Origin: Alphaproteobacteria bacterium
GTDB taxonomy: Bacteria > Pseudomonadota > Alphaproteobacteria > UBA6184
NCBI GenBank assembly: GCA_030433125.1
Contig: JAUIKZ010000034.1
Span: 1 to 12,390, forward strand
Direction: 5' to 3'
DNA: 12,390 nucleotides
The stretch's first letter is position 1, and the number at the start of each line of letters is the position of its first letter. Both the position numbers and the translations under genes were made by a program. Shown here one piece after another: positions 1-6,817 of the stretch. Under the pieces are notes generated by a model. That model saw nothing but the letters and a program-made list of their open reading frames with translations, ran no database searches and had not been told where the DNA came from.

Positions 1-461
1 ATAAAGATACCACCGGCTTGTTATTGATAGCTAAACACCTGGAGGCGGCCCAGCATTTAACGGAACAGTTGAGAGACCATGCAGTTCAGAAAACATACAT
101 TGCCAAGGTGGTGGGGGCCCCTCGTTTGAAGAGCGGTATTATTCAAGCCCACCTGTGCAAAAAGCGTATTGGCGGTGAGGAAAAAGTGGTGATTGACCCG
201 AAGGACGGCAAAGAGGCTATTACCGAGTTTAAGGTGCTGTCAACCCGCCATAACATCTCCACCCTTGAGCTCAAACCCAAAACGGGGCGCATGCACCAAT
301 TGCGTGTGCATTGTTCGCATTTAGGATGCCCTATTGTGGGGGACAAAAAATATGGCTACACAGGGCCGCGGGCCACTTTAAAGCTACACGCCACGCAGTT
401 GCAGTTTAAATACAAGGGCAGGGCCCTAAAGTTGCAGGCGCCTGAACCGCAAGATTTTTAA
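1..461 (+). CDS. RluA-family 23S rRNA pseudouridine synthase (RluC/RluD type), 3' part, 5' end off window
   Basis: This enzyme converts specific uridines of 23S rRNA to pseudouridine during ribosome assembly in the cytoplasm. The reading frame enters at base 3 with KDTTGLLLIAK, the right half of the family's catalytic HRLDKDTSGL motif. The two bases before it (AT) fit the end of the catalytic Asp codon, so the catalytic residue itself lies at the edge. Further on are GRMHQLRVH (family GR-T-HQ-[IL]-RVH; Thr replaced by Met), PIVGDKKYG and LKLHATQL, all in family order, and the protein ends in DF followed by TAA. The spacing and the QKTYIAKVVG block look more like RluC than RluD to me, but the N-terminal S4 domain that would help is outside the window. 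A TTG at 18 is internal, not a start. The gene converges on the surface-protein gene downstream. Confidence 0.9.
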   Translation, partial: KDTTGLLLIAKHLEAAQHLTEQLRDHAVQKTYIAKVVGAPRLKSGIIQAHLCKKRIGGEEKVVIDPKDGKEAITEFKVLSTRHNISTLELKPKTGRMHQLRVHCSHLGCPIVGDKKYGYTGPRATLKLHATQLQFKYKGRALKLQAPEPQDF

Positions 462-472
462 CGTGAGGATGA

Positions 473-501
473 GGGGCCGCACCTCCAAACGCTGCGGCCT
501 T
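473..501 (+). terminator. Possible hairpin terminator between convergent genes
   Basis: GGCCGC at 475-480 pairs perfectly with GCGGCC at 494-499, and two G-U wobbles (473-474 with 500-501) extend the stem to 8 bp. The loop is 13 nt. It sits 11 nt after the pseudouridine synthase stop, where a terminator is expected. There is no U-run after the stem, so it is a weak intrinsic terminator at best. The wobbles favour the plus-strand transcript. Confidence 0.35.
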
Positions 502-512
502 GAGGGGGCTTG

Positions 513-3005
513 TTAAACTGAAGGTGCCGTCGGGGTGAGGCTGGTAAGATGGACGGTGCTTTCCACAGCATCTTTGATGGCAATAAGCCCTTTCTTAAAA
601 ATGTCTCTATTTAAATGTGTTTGCACGGTGTTTTTGAATTCCAATTTTAGCTTTGCTTTACCTGCGTGCACTTTCACGGGTTCTGCAAAAATCACCCCGC
701 CATCTAACAAGAAGTGATAGGTTGTTGTGCTTCCCTCAGGCAACGCTGTAGTGAGCTCCACTTCATCTGGCAGTTCAATGTTTGCACCATTCGTGGATTC
801 AAATAGTAGTGTACCGAGGTTTGTGTAAAAAGCTCGCGCAAGTTTTAGGGTGCCTTTACCTTCTGTCGCAAGAGCCATTGAGGTTGCATTCGTAACGTGA
901 AGATTGCTAATGGTGGCGCTTTGCACGCAAAGCAGCACGAGCGTTGGCACATCAATCCCCCCGTTTATCGTTAAAGCTGAAAGTTCAGAGCCAGGGGTTA
1001 GTGTAAGCGTAGAGGAGCTGGTTATAACCCCACCGTCACTGCTAATAGTAAATTCTCTCGCTTGGCTTTCAAACCCTAGCTGTATAGTCCCTAAAGAGAC
1101 ATTGGTTTTGACGGTGAGTGTTTGGTCGCTATTGTCCCCCACAAAGACAATTTTGGAAATGCCTTCAGGTTCAGTTAATTTTGATACGGCTATCTCAAGT
1201 GCGGCAGGGGTTGTAGCCGTAAATGTGGGGTTGCCACTTCCATCAGTGCCTTTAGTGACCCATGTCGTCTTCAGCCAATTGCTGGCATCATTGGCGGTAG
1301 CTACTAACGACAATGAACTGCCACCCACCGGAATAACCCATGTGTTGTATTGTAAGGTTAATGTACCACCGTAGCTTTCCCATTTTCCACCAACCAGGCT
1401 ATTTTTTTCAGTTGTGGTTTGTTGGATGCGGGTGGCCACCGTGTTGTTTTCAATCGTGACCGTATGGGTAGATGTAGTTACGTCAGTTGCTCTAGACACT
1501 CTGCCAACCACTCGCCCTACCTGGGGTTGTTCGGTGACAATAATGGTGTCCATAATATGGTTGTTGGAAATGAGTATGTTTGACTTTTCCGCGTTATTTT
1601 GCACTTGGCCAATGAGGCCGCCCACGCGATCATCTTCGGTGGAAATTCTTACATTGTGGAGCTCATTTCCAAAAACATGGCTCCTGCCAGAGGTACTATC
1701 GCCATGACAAAGTAAAACCCCCAGCAACCCGCCGCACAGTGCGCGGCTGGTAGAGGCACTAGCTTGCAAGATACTTACATTACTCAAGTGGTTGTTGTAA
1801 ATTTGGGTCGTCGCCACGTTTGTTACTCCACCAGCCAAGCCACCAATGTAATCTTTCCCTTTAATGATGAGGTTATCGTGAACATGAATATGCCTGATGG
1901 CTAGGTTAGATTTATCTTTTGCTGTTGAATCGCCCATATACCCAATAAGTCCCCCTACATAGCGGGCGCCAACCACCGAACCCGTCAGGGCCACCGACTC
2001 AATAACAATTGGCGTTGTTGAAGCTTCCGACCCCGTCAGGGCCACCGACTCACTAACATCTGACGTTGTTGGAGCTTCGGCATAACCAATAGGAGCTGCA
2101 AAATTTCCTGTAGTGTTTAGTAGCAGATGCAGCTTTTGGCCTAGGCCATGGAATGAGCCTGTAAAAGGTTTGTGGTCCTGAATAGTTGTTCCATCAACAG
2201 TAGCGGAGCCAAGTTTGGTAGAGACTCCTGTTCCAGCGCTGCCTATTTCATCCCCCAACGCATAGTTTTTACTCCAATAGGTACCCCAGTAGTTCGCGTC
2301 GCCGCTGGTGTCTGAAGTCCCGGTAGCCACCTTATTCCACTCCGCCACGCTGTTAATGAGGTGGTAAACGGTTTTAACTGGGTCTCCTGGGTCTGGATTA
2401 GACACATGATCTGCACCGTATGTAATAGCAGTGGTGGAATAATCCGGCCTTACATACACTTGCTCTTCGGCGTTGTCCCAGGGGTTTTTGGCGCGAATCC
2501 ACATCTCTTGGCGGTTGGCTAGAGTCCAGGCGTTGGTGTCAGCCTTGTTGTGTTCCCCATTAAACGCCAACGTAGAGCCCGTGTGGAGTGTGAAGGTGCC
2601 ATCATTCCCGAAGGTAGTGGGGTTAGGCGTTGTGCCATCCCACCCTGTATTAAACTCCAGGTTCCCCGGTTTGTTCCACGTAAGCGTCACATTCGTGTCT
2701 TCACTGCCAATGTTAATCTCGCCGGTGCCAGTACCATTCCCGGCTATGAAGCGAAGCATGTTGGCAGCTGATACGCCGCTAAAATCGAGATCACTCAAAA
2801 CGGAAATACTGTTGGTGGCGGTAATGTCTAGATCAGCGGTGAGGGCTGCCACCACCTTAGAGGCCGAAATCTTTTGCGTGCCTGAAGCTGCTAGCACAGC
2901 AGTTAGATCATTGCCATGCCCGTCATCAGCTACAATCTCTAAATCATCTACACCCCATACCAGTCCCAACGTGGCTACCGTGCTTAACGCGAGCTTCTTT
3001 AACAT
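513..3005 (-). CDS. Exported GLUG-repeat beta-solenoid protein, probable surface or secreted protein
   Basis: I do not recognise a specific family member; function is unknown. The 830-residue protein starts MLKKLALSTVATLGLVWG, a Sec-type signal peptide (two Lys, then a hydrophobic stretch) without a clear A-x-A cleavage site. Residues about 281-308 contain FTGSFHGLGQKL, resembling the F-x-G-x-F-D-G-x-G-H strand that precedes GLUG repeats in bacterial surface proteins. VGGLIG-like turns follow at G351, G388, G425, G462 and G497 (steps 37, 37, 37, 35). Asn-rich strands such as NNHLSNV, GNELHNV and NNHIMDT lie between them, suggesting a right-handed beta-helix. Residues 309-342 hold a 17-residue tandem duplication. 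I see no C-terminal autotransporter barrel, LPXTG motif, RTX repeats or PEP-CTERM anchor, so how it leaves or stays on the cell is unclear. The start at 3005 gives the signal peptide; its Shine-Dalgarno (AAGTGG) is weak. Possible roles (adhesin, matrix or S-layer-like protein) are inference only. Confidence 0.8.
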   Translation of the reverse strand: MLKKLALSTVATLGLVWGVDDLEIVADDGHGNDLTAVLAASGTQKISASKVVAALTADLDITATNSISVLSDLDFSGVSAANMLRFIAGNGTGTGEINIGSEDTNVTLTWNKPGNLEFNTGWDGTTPNPTTFGNDGTFTLHTGSTLAFNGEHNKADTNAWTLANRQEMWIRAKNPWDNAEEQVYVRPDYSTTAITYGADHVSNPDPGDPVKTVYHLINSVAEWNKVATGTSDTSGDANYWGTYWSKNYALGDEIGSAGTGVSTKLGSATVDGTTIQDHKPFTGSFHGLGQKLHLLLNTTGNFAAPIGYAEAPTTSDVSESVALTGSEASTTPIVIESVALTGSVVGARYVGGLIGYMGDSTAKDKSNLAIRHIHVHDNLIIKGKDYIGGLAGGVTNVATTQIYNNHLSNVSILQASASTSRALCGGLLGVLLCHGDSTSGRSHVFGNELHNVRISTEDDRVGGLIGQVQNNAEKSNILISNNHIMDTIIVTEQPQVGRVVGRVSRATDVTTSTHTVTIENNTVATRIQQTTTEKNSLVGGKWESYGGTLTLQYNTWVIPVGGSSLSLVATANDASNWLKTTWVTKGTDGSGNPTFTATTPAALEIAVSKLTEPEGISKIVFVGDNSDQTLTVKTNVSLGTIQLGFESQAREFTISSDGGVITSSSTLTLTPGSELSALTINGGIDVPTLVLLCVQSATISNLHVTNATSMALATEGKGTLKLARAFYTNLGTLLFESTNGANIELPDEVELTTALPEGSTTTYHFLLDGGVIFAEPVKVHAGKAKLKLEFKNTVQTHLNRDIFKKGLIAIKDAVESTVHLTSLTPTAPSV
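1981..2082. repeat. 51-bp in-frame tandem duplication within the surface-protein gene
   Basis: Copies at 1981-2031 and 2032-2082 match at 43 of 51 bases by my count, with the first 21 bases identical. In the protein they give AEAPTTSDVSESVALTG (residues 309-325) followed by SEASTTPIVIESVALTG (326-342). The insert lies just before the first GLUG-like turn. Length divisible by three keeps the frame open. Confidence 0.9.
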
Positions 3006-3122
3006 CTTTGTACCACTTTTTTTTCATCATATAGGCCGTCTCTTAAAAAGTTGTTAATTATTGTATAATTCAGTTGCAGTTACCCATATATTTGTTTTTA
3101 ATGGTTTCAAATAAAGATAACT
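3006..3122. other. Divergent intergenic promoter region
   Basis: This AT-rich 117-bp gap separates the minus-strand surface-protein gene from plus-strand ygfZ, so it must hold start signals for both. It contains ATTGTATAAT at 3060-3069, which reads as TATAAT on the plus strand and TACAAT on the minus strand. A run of eight T (3017-3024; A8 on the minus strand) lies just upstream of the surface-protein start. I see no convincing operator palindrome. Confidence 0.6.
3064..3069 (+). promoter_or_regulatory. -10 box (TATAAT) for ygfZ-valS
   Basis: A perfect housekeeping-sigma -10 hexamer lies 54 nt before the ygfZ ATG, placing the transcript start near 3076 and giving a leader of about 45-50 nt. 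The -35 is poor: TTAAAA at 3043-3048 has a short 15-bp spacer. No other promoter-like sequence is seen between here and ygfZ. Confidence 0.5.
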
Positions 3123-3956
3123 ATGTCTGCTTATATATTGAATTCTTACAATGTTATTTCCCTTGAAGGGCCAGATGCCGTTAGCTATATCAACAAGATC
3201 ATTACGCAAAAAGTGCCAACCGAACCTGATGGCATGGCTCATTATGGCGCGTGGTTAACCCCTAAGGGGAAGTATGCGTTTGATTTTCACATCATAACCT
3301 TAACACCCTCTAACGTCTTGCTTGTCACGCAGCGGGCTCAGGACCTTTTGCCCAAGCTTAATATGTATAAAATTGGGTTGGATGTTGACTGTGTGTTGCA
3401 CCCAGACCAAGTGTATTACCTACCTGGTACAGCCCCCCCAGAAGAAGCATATACGGATGCCCGCTTACCCGCTTTGGGTAGTTTTGCTTTTGGAGAAGAA
3501 GGTGACCCACAGATCAACGACACGGATTATTTTTTAAAGCAAGAGGACTACCGTACCTACATGTTCAATAATGGAATCCCCACCAGCGATGTGTATGAAC
3601 CCGAAAAAACATTTGTGCTGGAGTATAACGTTGATGAGTTAAATGGCGTTAGTTGGAATAAGGGCTGCTACATGGGGCAAGAACTCATGGCGCGAACCCA
3701 TCACACGGGAGTTATCCGCAAACGGTTGCTGCCGATAACGTTGGAGGCCGGCACGCTTAATGTAGGGGATGAGGTTTATTTAAACGACCAAAAAATAGGC
3801 ACCCTTAAAGGCGTAGCGACTGGTGTTGCCCTCGCGCTCATACGCCTGGCTCATGTAACCCATGAGTTACCTTGCCCTGTTCAGATAGGCCCTCACCGCA
3901 TAGCCGGCACCTTAAATCTACCCTTATTTTTATCACCCGAAAAATTAAAGGATTAA
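3123..3956 (+). CDS. ygfZ: YgfZ/GcvT-domain folate-binding protein
   Basis: YgfZ (mitochondrial counterpart IBA57) is a tetrahydrofolate-binding cytoplasmic protein that supports activity of certain [4Fe-4S] enzymes, including the tRNA thiomethylase MiaB. The diagnostic family signature K-G-C-Y-x-G-Q-E is present as KGCYMGQE at residues 180-187, with the conserved Cys at 182, followed by ARTHHTGVIRKRL. The N-terminal LEGPDAVSYINKIITQ (14-29) and LTPKGKYAFDF (45-55) are the usual GcvT-like folate-domain strands. Length of 277 residues is normal for alphaproteobacterial members. The ATG at 3123 is the first good start and gives the expected N-terminus, although its Shine-Dalgarno is weak (AAAG). 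The stop is 2 nt before valS, so the two are co-transcribed. It is not an aminomethyltransferase: it is too short and carries the YgfZ signature. Confidence 0.93.
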   Translation: MSAYILNSYNVISLEGPDAVSYINKIITQKVPTEPDGMAHYGAWLTPKGKYAFDFHIITLTPSNVLLVTQRAQDLLPKLNMYKIGLDVDCVLHPDQVYYLPGTAPPEEAYTDARLPALGSFAFGEEGDPQINDTDYFLKQEDYRTYMFNNGIPTSDVYEPEKTFVLEYNVDELNGVSWNKGCYMGQELMARTHHTGVIRKRLLPITLEAGTLNVGDEVYLNDQKIGTLKGVATGVALALIRLAHVTHELPCPVQIGPHRIAGTLNLPLFLSPEKLKD

Positions 3957-3958
3957 TT
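3947..3958 (+). promoter_or_regulatory. Ribosome binding site that fixes the valS start
   Basis: AAAGGA at 3947-3952 stands 6 nt before the ATG at 3959. It lies inside the last codons of ygfZ. It decides against a start at 3872, in frame but within ygfZ, which would add 29 residues unlike any ValS N-terminus. Confidence 0.8.
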
Positions 3959-6622
3959 ATGCAAAATACAAACCTGCCACAGAAATTTGATCACAATACG
4001 GGCGAAGCGGCCATAAGTAAGTTATGGGAAAAACACAAAGCCTTTCACGCCGAAATTGATGAAACGAAAGAGCCGTTCTGCATCATGATGCCCCCGCCCA
4101 ACGTAACGGGTAGCCTGCACTTGGGCCACGCCTTAACCTTTACCATTCAAGATATTATAGTGCGTTATCAACGAGCCTTAGGGAAAGACGTGTTGTACCA
4201 ACCAGGCACCGACCACGCGGGTATCGCCACGCAGATGCTTGTGGAGCGTCATTTAGCCAAAGAAGGTTTAACGCGCCACGATTTGGGCCGTGAAAAATTT
4301 TTAGAGCGGGTATGGCAATGGAAAAAAGAATCAGGTGACACCATTTTGAACCAGCTGCAACGGTTAGGCGTGTCCGGGCATTGGGAGCGTAGCCGCTTCA
4401 CCATGGATGATGGACTTTCGGAGGCTGTTAAAAAGGTATTCATAGAGCTTTACAACAAAGGGCTTATTTACCGCGACAAGCGCTTGGTGAACTGGGATTG
4501 CCAGTTGTTAACGGCCGTGTCTGATCTAGAGGTGGAAGAAAAAGAGCAAAAAGGCCACATGTGGTATTTTAAATATGCGCTGAAAAATAACCCTGAAGAA
4601 CACATCATGGTGGGAACCACACGCCCCGAAACTATGTTTGGTGATACGGCCGTGGCGGTAAACCCAGAGGATGAGCGCTATAAGCACCTTGTGGGGCAAG
4701 AGGTGATCATTCCCGGCAATGGGAAGGCGATCCCTGTGGTGGCGGATGAGCACGCGGACCCCGAAAAAGGAACGGGCGCCGTTAAAATCACCCCCGCCCA
4801 TGACTTTAATGACTTCGAAGTGGGGCAGCGTCATAACCTGGACATGATCAACATTATGGATGAATATGGCCGCATGAATGACCACGCGGTGGTGCCGGAG
4901 GCGTATCAAGGGTTAGACCGTTTTGAAGCCCGTAAAAAGCTAGTGGCGGCCATGGAAGGGAGTGGGGCGCTCAGCCATGTAGAAAACATTGTAAACATGC
5001 TGCCTTACGGCGACCGCTCGGGCTCGGTGTTGGAGCCTCGGTTAACCGACCAATGGTTTGTGGATGCGAAAACGTTGGCACAGCCAGCTATTAAAGCCGT
5101 TGAAAAAGGCGACACTAACTATGTTCCCGACAACTGGGCGAACGTCTATTTTGAGTGGCTGCGTAATATCCGTCCATGGTGTATTTCCCGTCAAATTTGG
5201 TGGGGGCACCGTGTGCCGGCGTGGTATGGGCCCGATGAAAAAGTGTTTGTAGCCACAACAGAAAAAGAAGCGCAGGCTCAAGCCAAAGCCCATTACGGTA
5301 AACCCGTGGAGCTTCGTCGTGATGAGGATGTGTTAGACACCTGGTTCTCCTCAGCGTTGTGGCCATTCTCTACCTTGGATTGGCCCGACCAAACGCCCGA
5401 GCTCAAGCGCTATTACCCTACCAGTGTTTTGGTAACAGGGTTTGATATTATCTTTTTCTGGGTGGCCCGTATGATGATGATGGGGATGCACTTTATGGAG
5501 GATGTGCCTTTTAAAGACGTCTACATCCATGCGCTTGTGCGTGACGAAAAAGGCCAAAAGATGTCAAAAACAAAAGGGAATGTGATCGACCCCCTTGAAG
5601 CCATCGAAAAATATGGTGCCGACGCCTTGCGTTTTGCCTTGGCCTTATTAGCTGTAGCAGGGCGCGATATTAAATTCTCTATGTCTAAAATTGAAGGGGC
5701 GCGTAACTTTGTTACCAAGCTATGGAACGTGGCGCGCTACACCGAAATGAATGGCGCCCGTTTAGTGCCTGGCTTTGATCCGGTGCAAGAGGCCGCCTTG
5801 ACCATTAATAAATGGATTGGGTCCGAAATTAATGCGGCTTGCCAAAAGGTGTCGGAGGCGCTGGATAACTACAGTTTGGGTGAAGCCGCGACCACCCTGT
5901 ATCATCTGGTGAAAAACGTGTTCTGCGATTGGTATATTGAGTTTTCAAAACCTGTGCTTGCAAACGGTACGGATGCGGAAAAAATGGAAACACGCGCCAC
6001 GTTGGCTTGGGGGTTGAAACGCATCCTTATGGCCCTTAACCCGTTTATGCCGTATGTAACCGAGGAACTTTGGAGCCACCTGCGTCCGGCAAGTGCCACC
6101 GATAATGATATGCTATGTTTAAAAGAGTGGCAAGGAAGCTCGGGGTATAATCAACTGGCCGCAAACGAAATGAACTGGGTGATTGAGCTTATTAGCGAAA
6201 TCCGCTCGGTGCGTTCCTCTTTAAACGTGCCGCCAAGCACGATTGTTAATCTGCTCTTTTCTCAATTGAATGATGAAAAACAGCAATGGATAGATACAAA
6301 TCTTCAGTTAGTGGAGCGTTTGGCCCGTGTGACGGTTAACCTTGAAAAGGCCGATGGCCAAGACTGGATCGCAAGCGTGGTGAAAGACGCGGTGTTCGCC
6401 CTTGATTTAAAATCAGTGATTAATGTGGATGAGGAAAAGGCACGCCTTCAAAAAGAAATCGTGAAAGTTGATAAAGATATTAACCTTATCAACAGTCGCC
6501 TTAGCAAGCCAGACTTTGTGGCCCGTGCGCCGGAGGCGGTGATTACGGAAAACAAAGAACGCCTTGCGGAGCTACGTGAAAAAAGGCTTCTCCTCGAGGC
6601 GTCTCTAAACCGCCTGCGGTAG
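3959..6622 (+). CDS. valS: Valine--tRNA ligase (class I, bacterial type)
   Basis: ValS charges tRNA-Val with valine in the cytoplasm and edits mischarged threonine. The protein has 887 residues. The class I HIGH motif appears as PPPNVTGSLHLGHAL (HLGH at 54-57). The CP1 editing domain has TTRPET at 220-225 and TGAVKITPAHDFND further on. The tryptophan-rich RPWCISRQIWWGHRVPAW block and DVLDTWFSSALWPFSTLDWP are typical of ValS. The KMSKS loop is KMSKT (534-538) followed by KGNVIDP. An anticodon-binding helical domain and the C-terminal coiled-coil tRNA-binding arm (about 823-887, many Lys/Glu/Leu) complete the enzyme, so it is full length. The ATG at 3959 has a good AAAGGA site. It is co-transcribed with ygfZ and ends before a shared terminator at 6763-6788. 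The LHLGHA and KMSKT sequences and the C-terminal arm indicate the bacterial type, not the archaeal-like ValS reported for Rickettsia. Confidence 0.97.
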   Translation: MQNTNLPQKFDHNTGEAAISKLWEKHKAFHAEIDETKEPFCIMMPPPNVTGSLHLGHALTFTIQDIIVRYQRALGKDVLYQPGTDHAGIATQMLVERHLAKEGLTRHDLGREKFLERVWQWKKESGDTILNQLQRLGVSGHWERSRFTMDDGLSEAVKKVFIELYNKGLIYRDKRLVNWDCQLLTAVSDLEVEEKEQKGHMWYFKYALKNNPEEHIMVGTTRPETMFGDTAVAVNPEDERYKHLVGQEVIIPGNGKAIPVVADEHADPEKGTGAVKITPAHDFNDFEVGQRHNLDMINIMDEYGRMNDHAVVPEAYQGLDRFEARKKLVAAMEGSGALSHVENIVNMLPYGDRSGSVLEPRLTDQWFVDAKTLAQPAIKAVEKGDTNYVPDNWANVYFEWLRNIRPWCISRQIWWGHRVPAWYGPDEKVFVATTEKEAQAQAKAHYGKPVELRRDEDVLDTWFSSALWPFSTLDWPDQTPELKRYYPTSVLVTGFDIIFFWVARMMMMGMHFMEDVPFKDVYIHALVRDEKGQKMSKTKGNVIDPLEAIEKYGADALRFALALLAVAGRDIKFSMSKIEGARNFVTKLWNVARYTEMNGARLVPGFDPVQEAALTINKWIGSEINAACQKVSEALDNYSLGEAATTLYHLVKNVFCDWYIEFSKPVLANGTDAEKMETRATLAWGLKRILMALNPFMPYVTEELWSHLRPASATDNDMLCLKEWQGSSGYNQLAANEMNWVIELISEIRSVRSSLNVPPSTIVNLLFSQLNDEKQQWIDTNLQLVERLARVTVNLEKADGQDWIASVVKDAVFALDLKSVINVDEEKARLQKEIVKVDKDINLINSRLSKPDFVARAPEAVITENKERLAELREKRLLLEASLNRLR

Positions 6623-6762
6623 ACTATTAAGCTTAGACGAACAGGGGGGGGAAGATAAAATTGGGAGGGCCAGGGTGGAAATTATCAAGGCAGCCCGGGG
6701 AAAGCCGCCCCCTCCCTCTGAAAATTTTCCGTCCTTCCTTAGCTTTAGTGAGCCATAACGGC
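6623..6762. other. Convergent intergenic region with G-run, inverted repeat and palindrome
   Basis: No gene is supported here. The stretch holds a G8 run (6644-6651), GGGAGGG at 6663-6669 that is the exact inverted repeat of CCCTCCC at 6710-6716 (40 nt apart), and the 10-bp palindrome GAAAATTTTC at 6720-6729. A reading frame on the plus strand from 6661 would start at TTG without a ribosome site and run antisense into flgE, so I do not call it. Confidence 0.6.
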
Positions 6763-6788
6763 AAAAAGCCCGCCGTAGCGAGCTTTTT
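6763..6788. terminator. Bidirectional intrinsic terminator shared by valS and flgE
   Basis: AAAAAGC (6763-6769) pairs with GCTTTTT (6782-6788). After one C/A mismatch, CGC (6771-6773) pairs with GCG (6778-6780) around a CGTA loop. The stem ends in T5 on the plus strand and, because the other arm is A5, equally in T5 on the minus strand. It lies 140 nt after the valS stop and 30 nt after the flgE stop, so it can end both convergent transcripts. Confidence 0.8.
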
Positions 6789-6817
6789 ACATATAAAGAA
6801 AAGAGGAAGTGTAGCGA

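Noticed and set aside
904..1707. Long plus-strand frames antisense to the surface-protein gene (904-1374, 1414-1707)
   Set aside because: They arise from Ser/Thr/Val-rich codon content of the real gene and have no start signals.
2473..3057. 194-codon plus-strand frame antisense to the surface-protein gene
   Set aside because: It is a shadow of the repeat-rich gene, with no ribosome site and no recognisable domain.
3054..3242. Minus-strand 62-codon frame antisense to the ygfZ start
   Set aside because: It covers the divergent promoter and the ygfZ 5' end, with no homology or ribosome site.
3872..3958. N-terminal extension of ValS from ATG 3872
   Set aside because: It lies in another frame of ygfZ, has no ValS-like residues, and a good AAAGGA site precedes the ATG at 3959.
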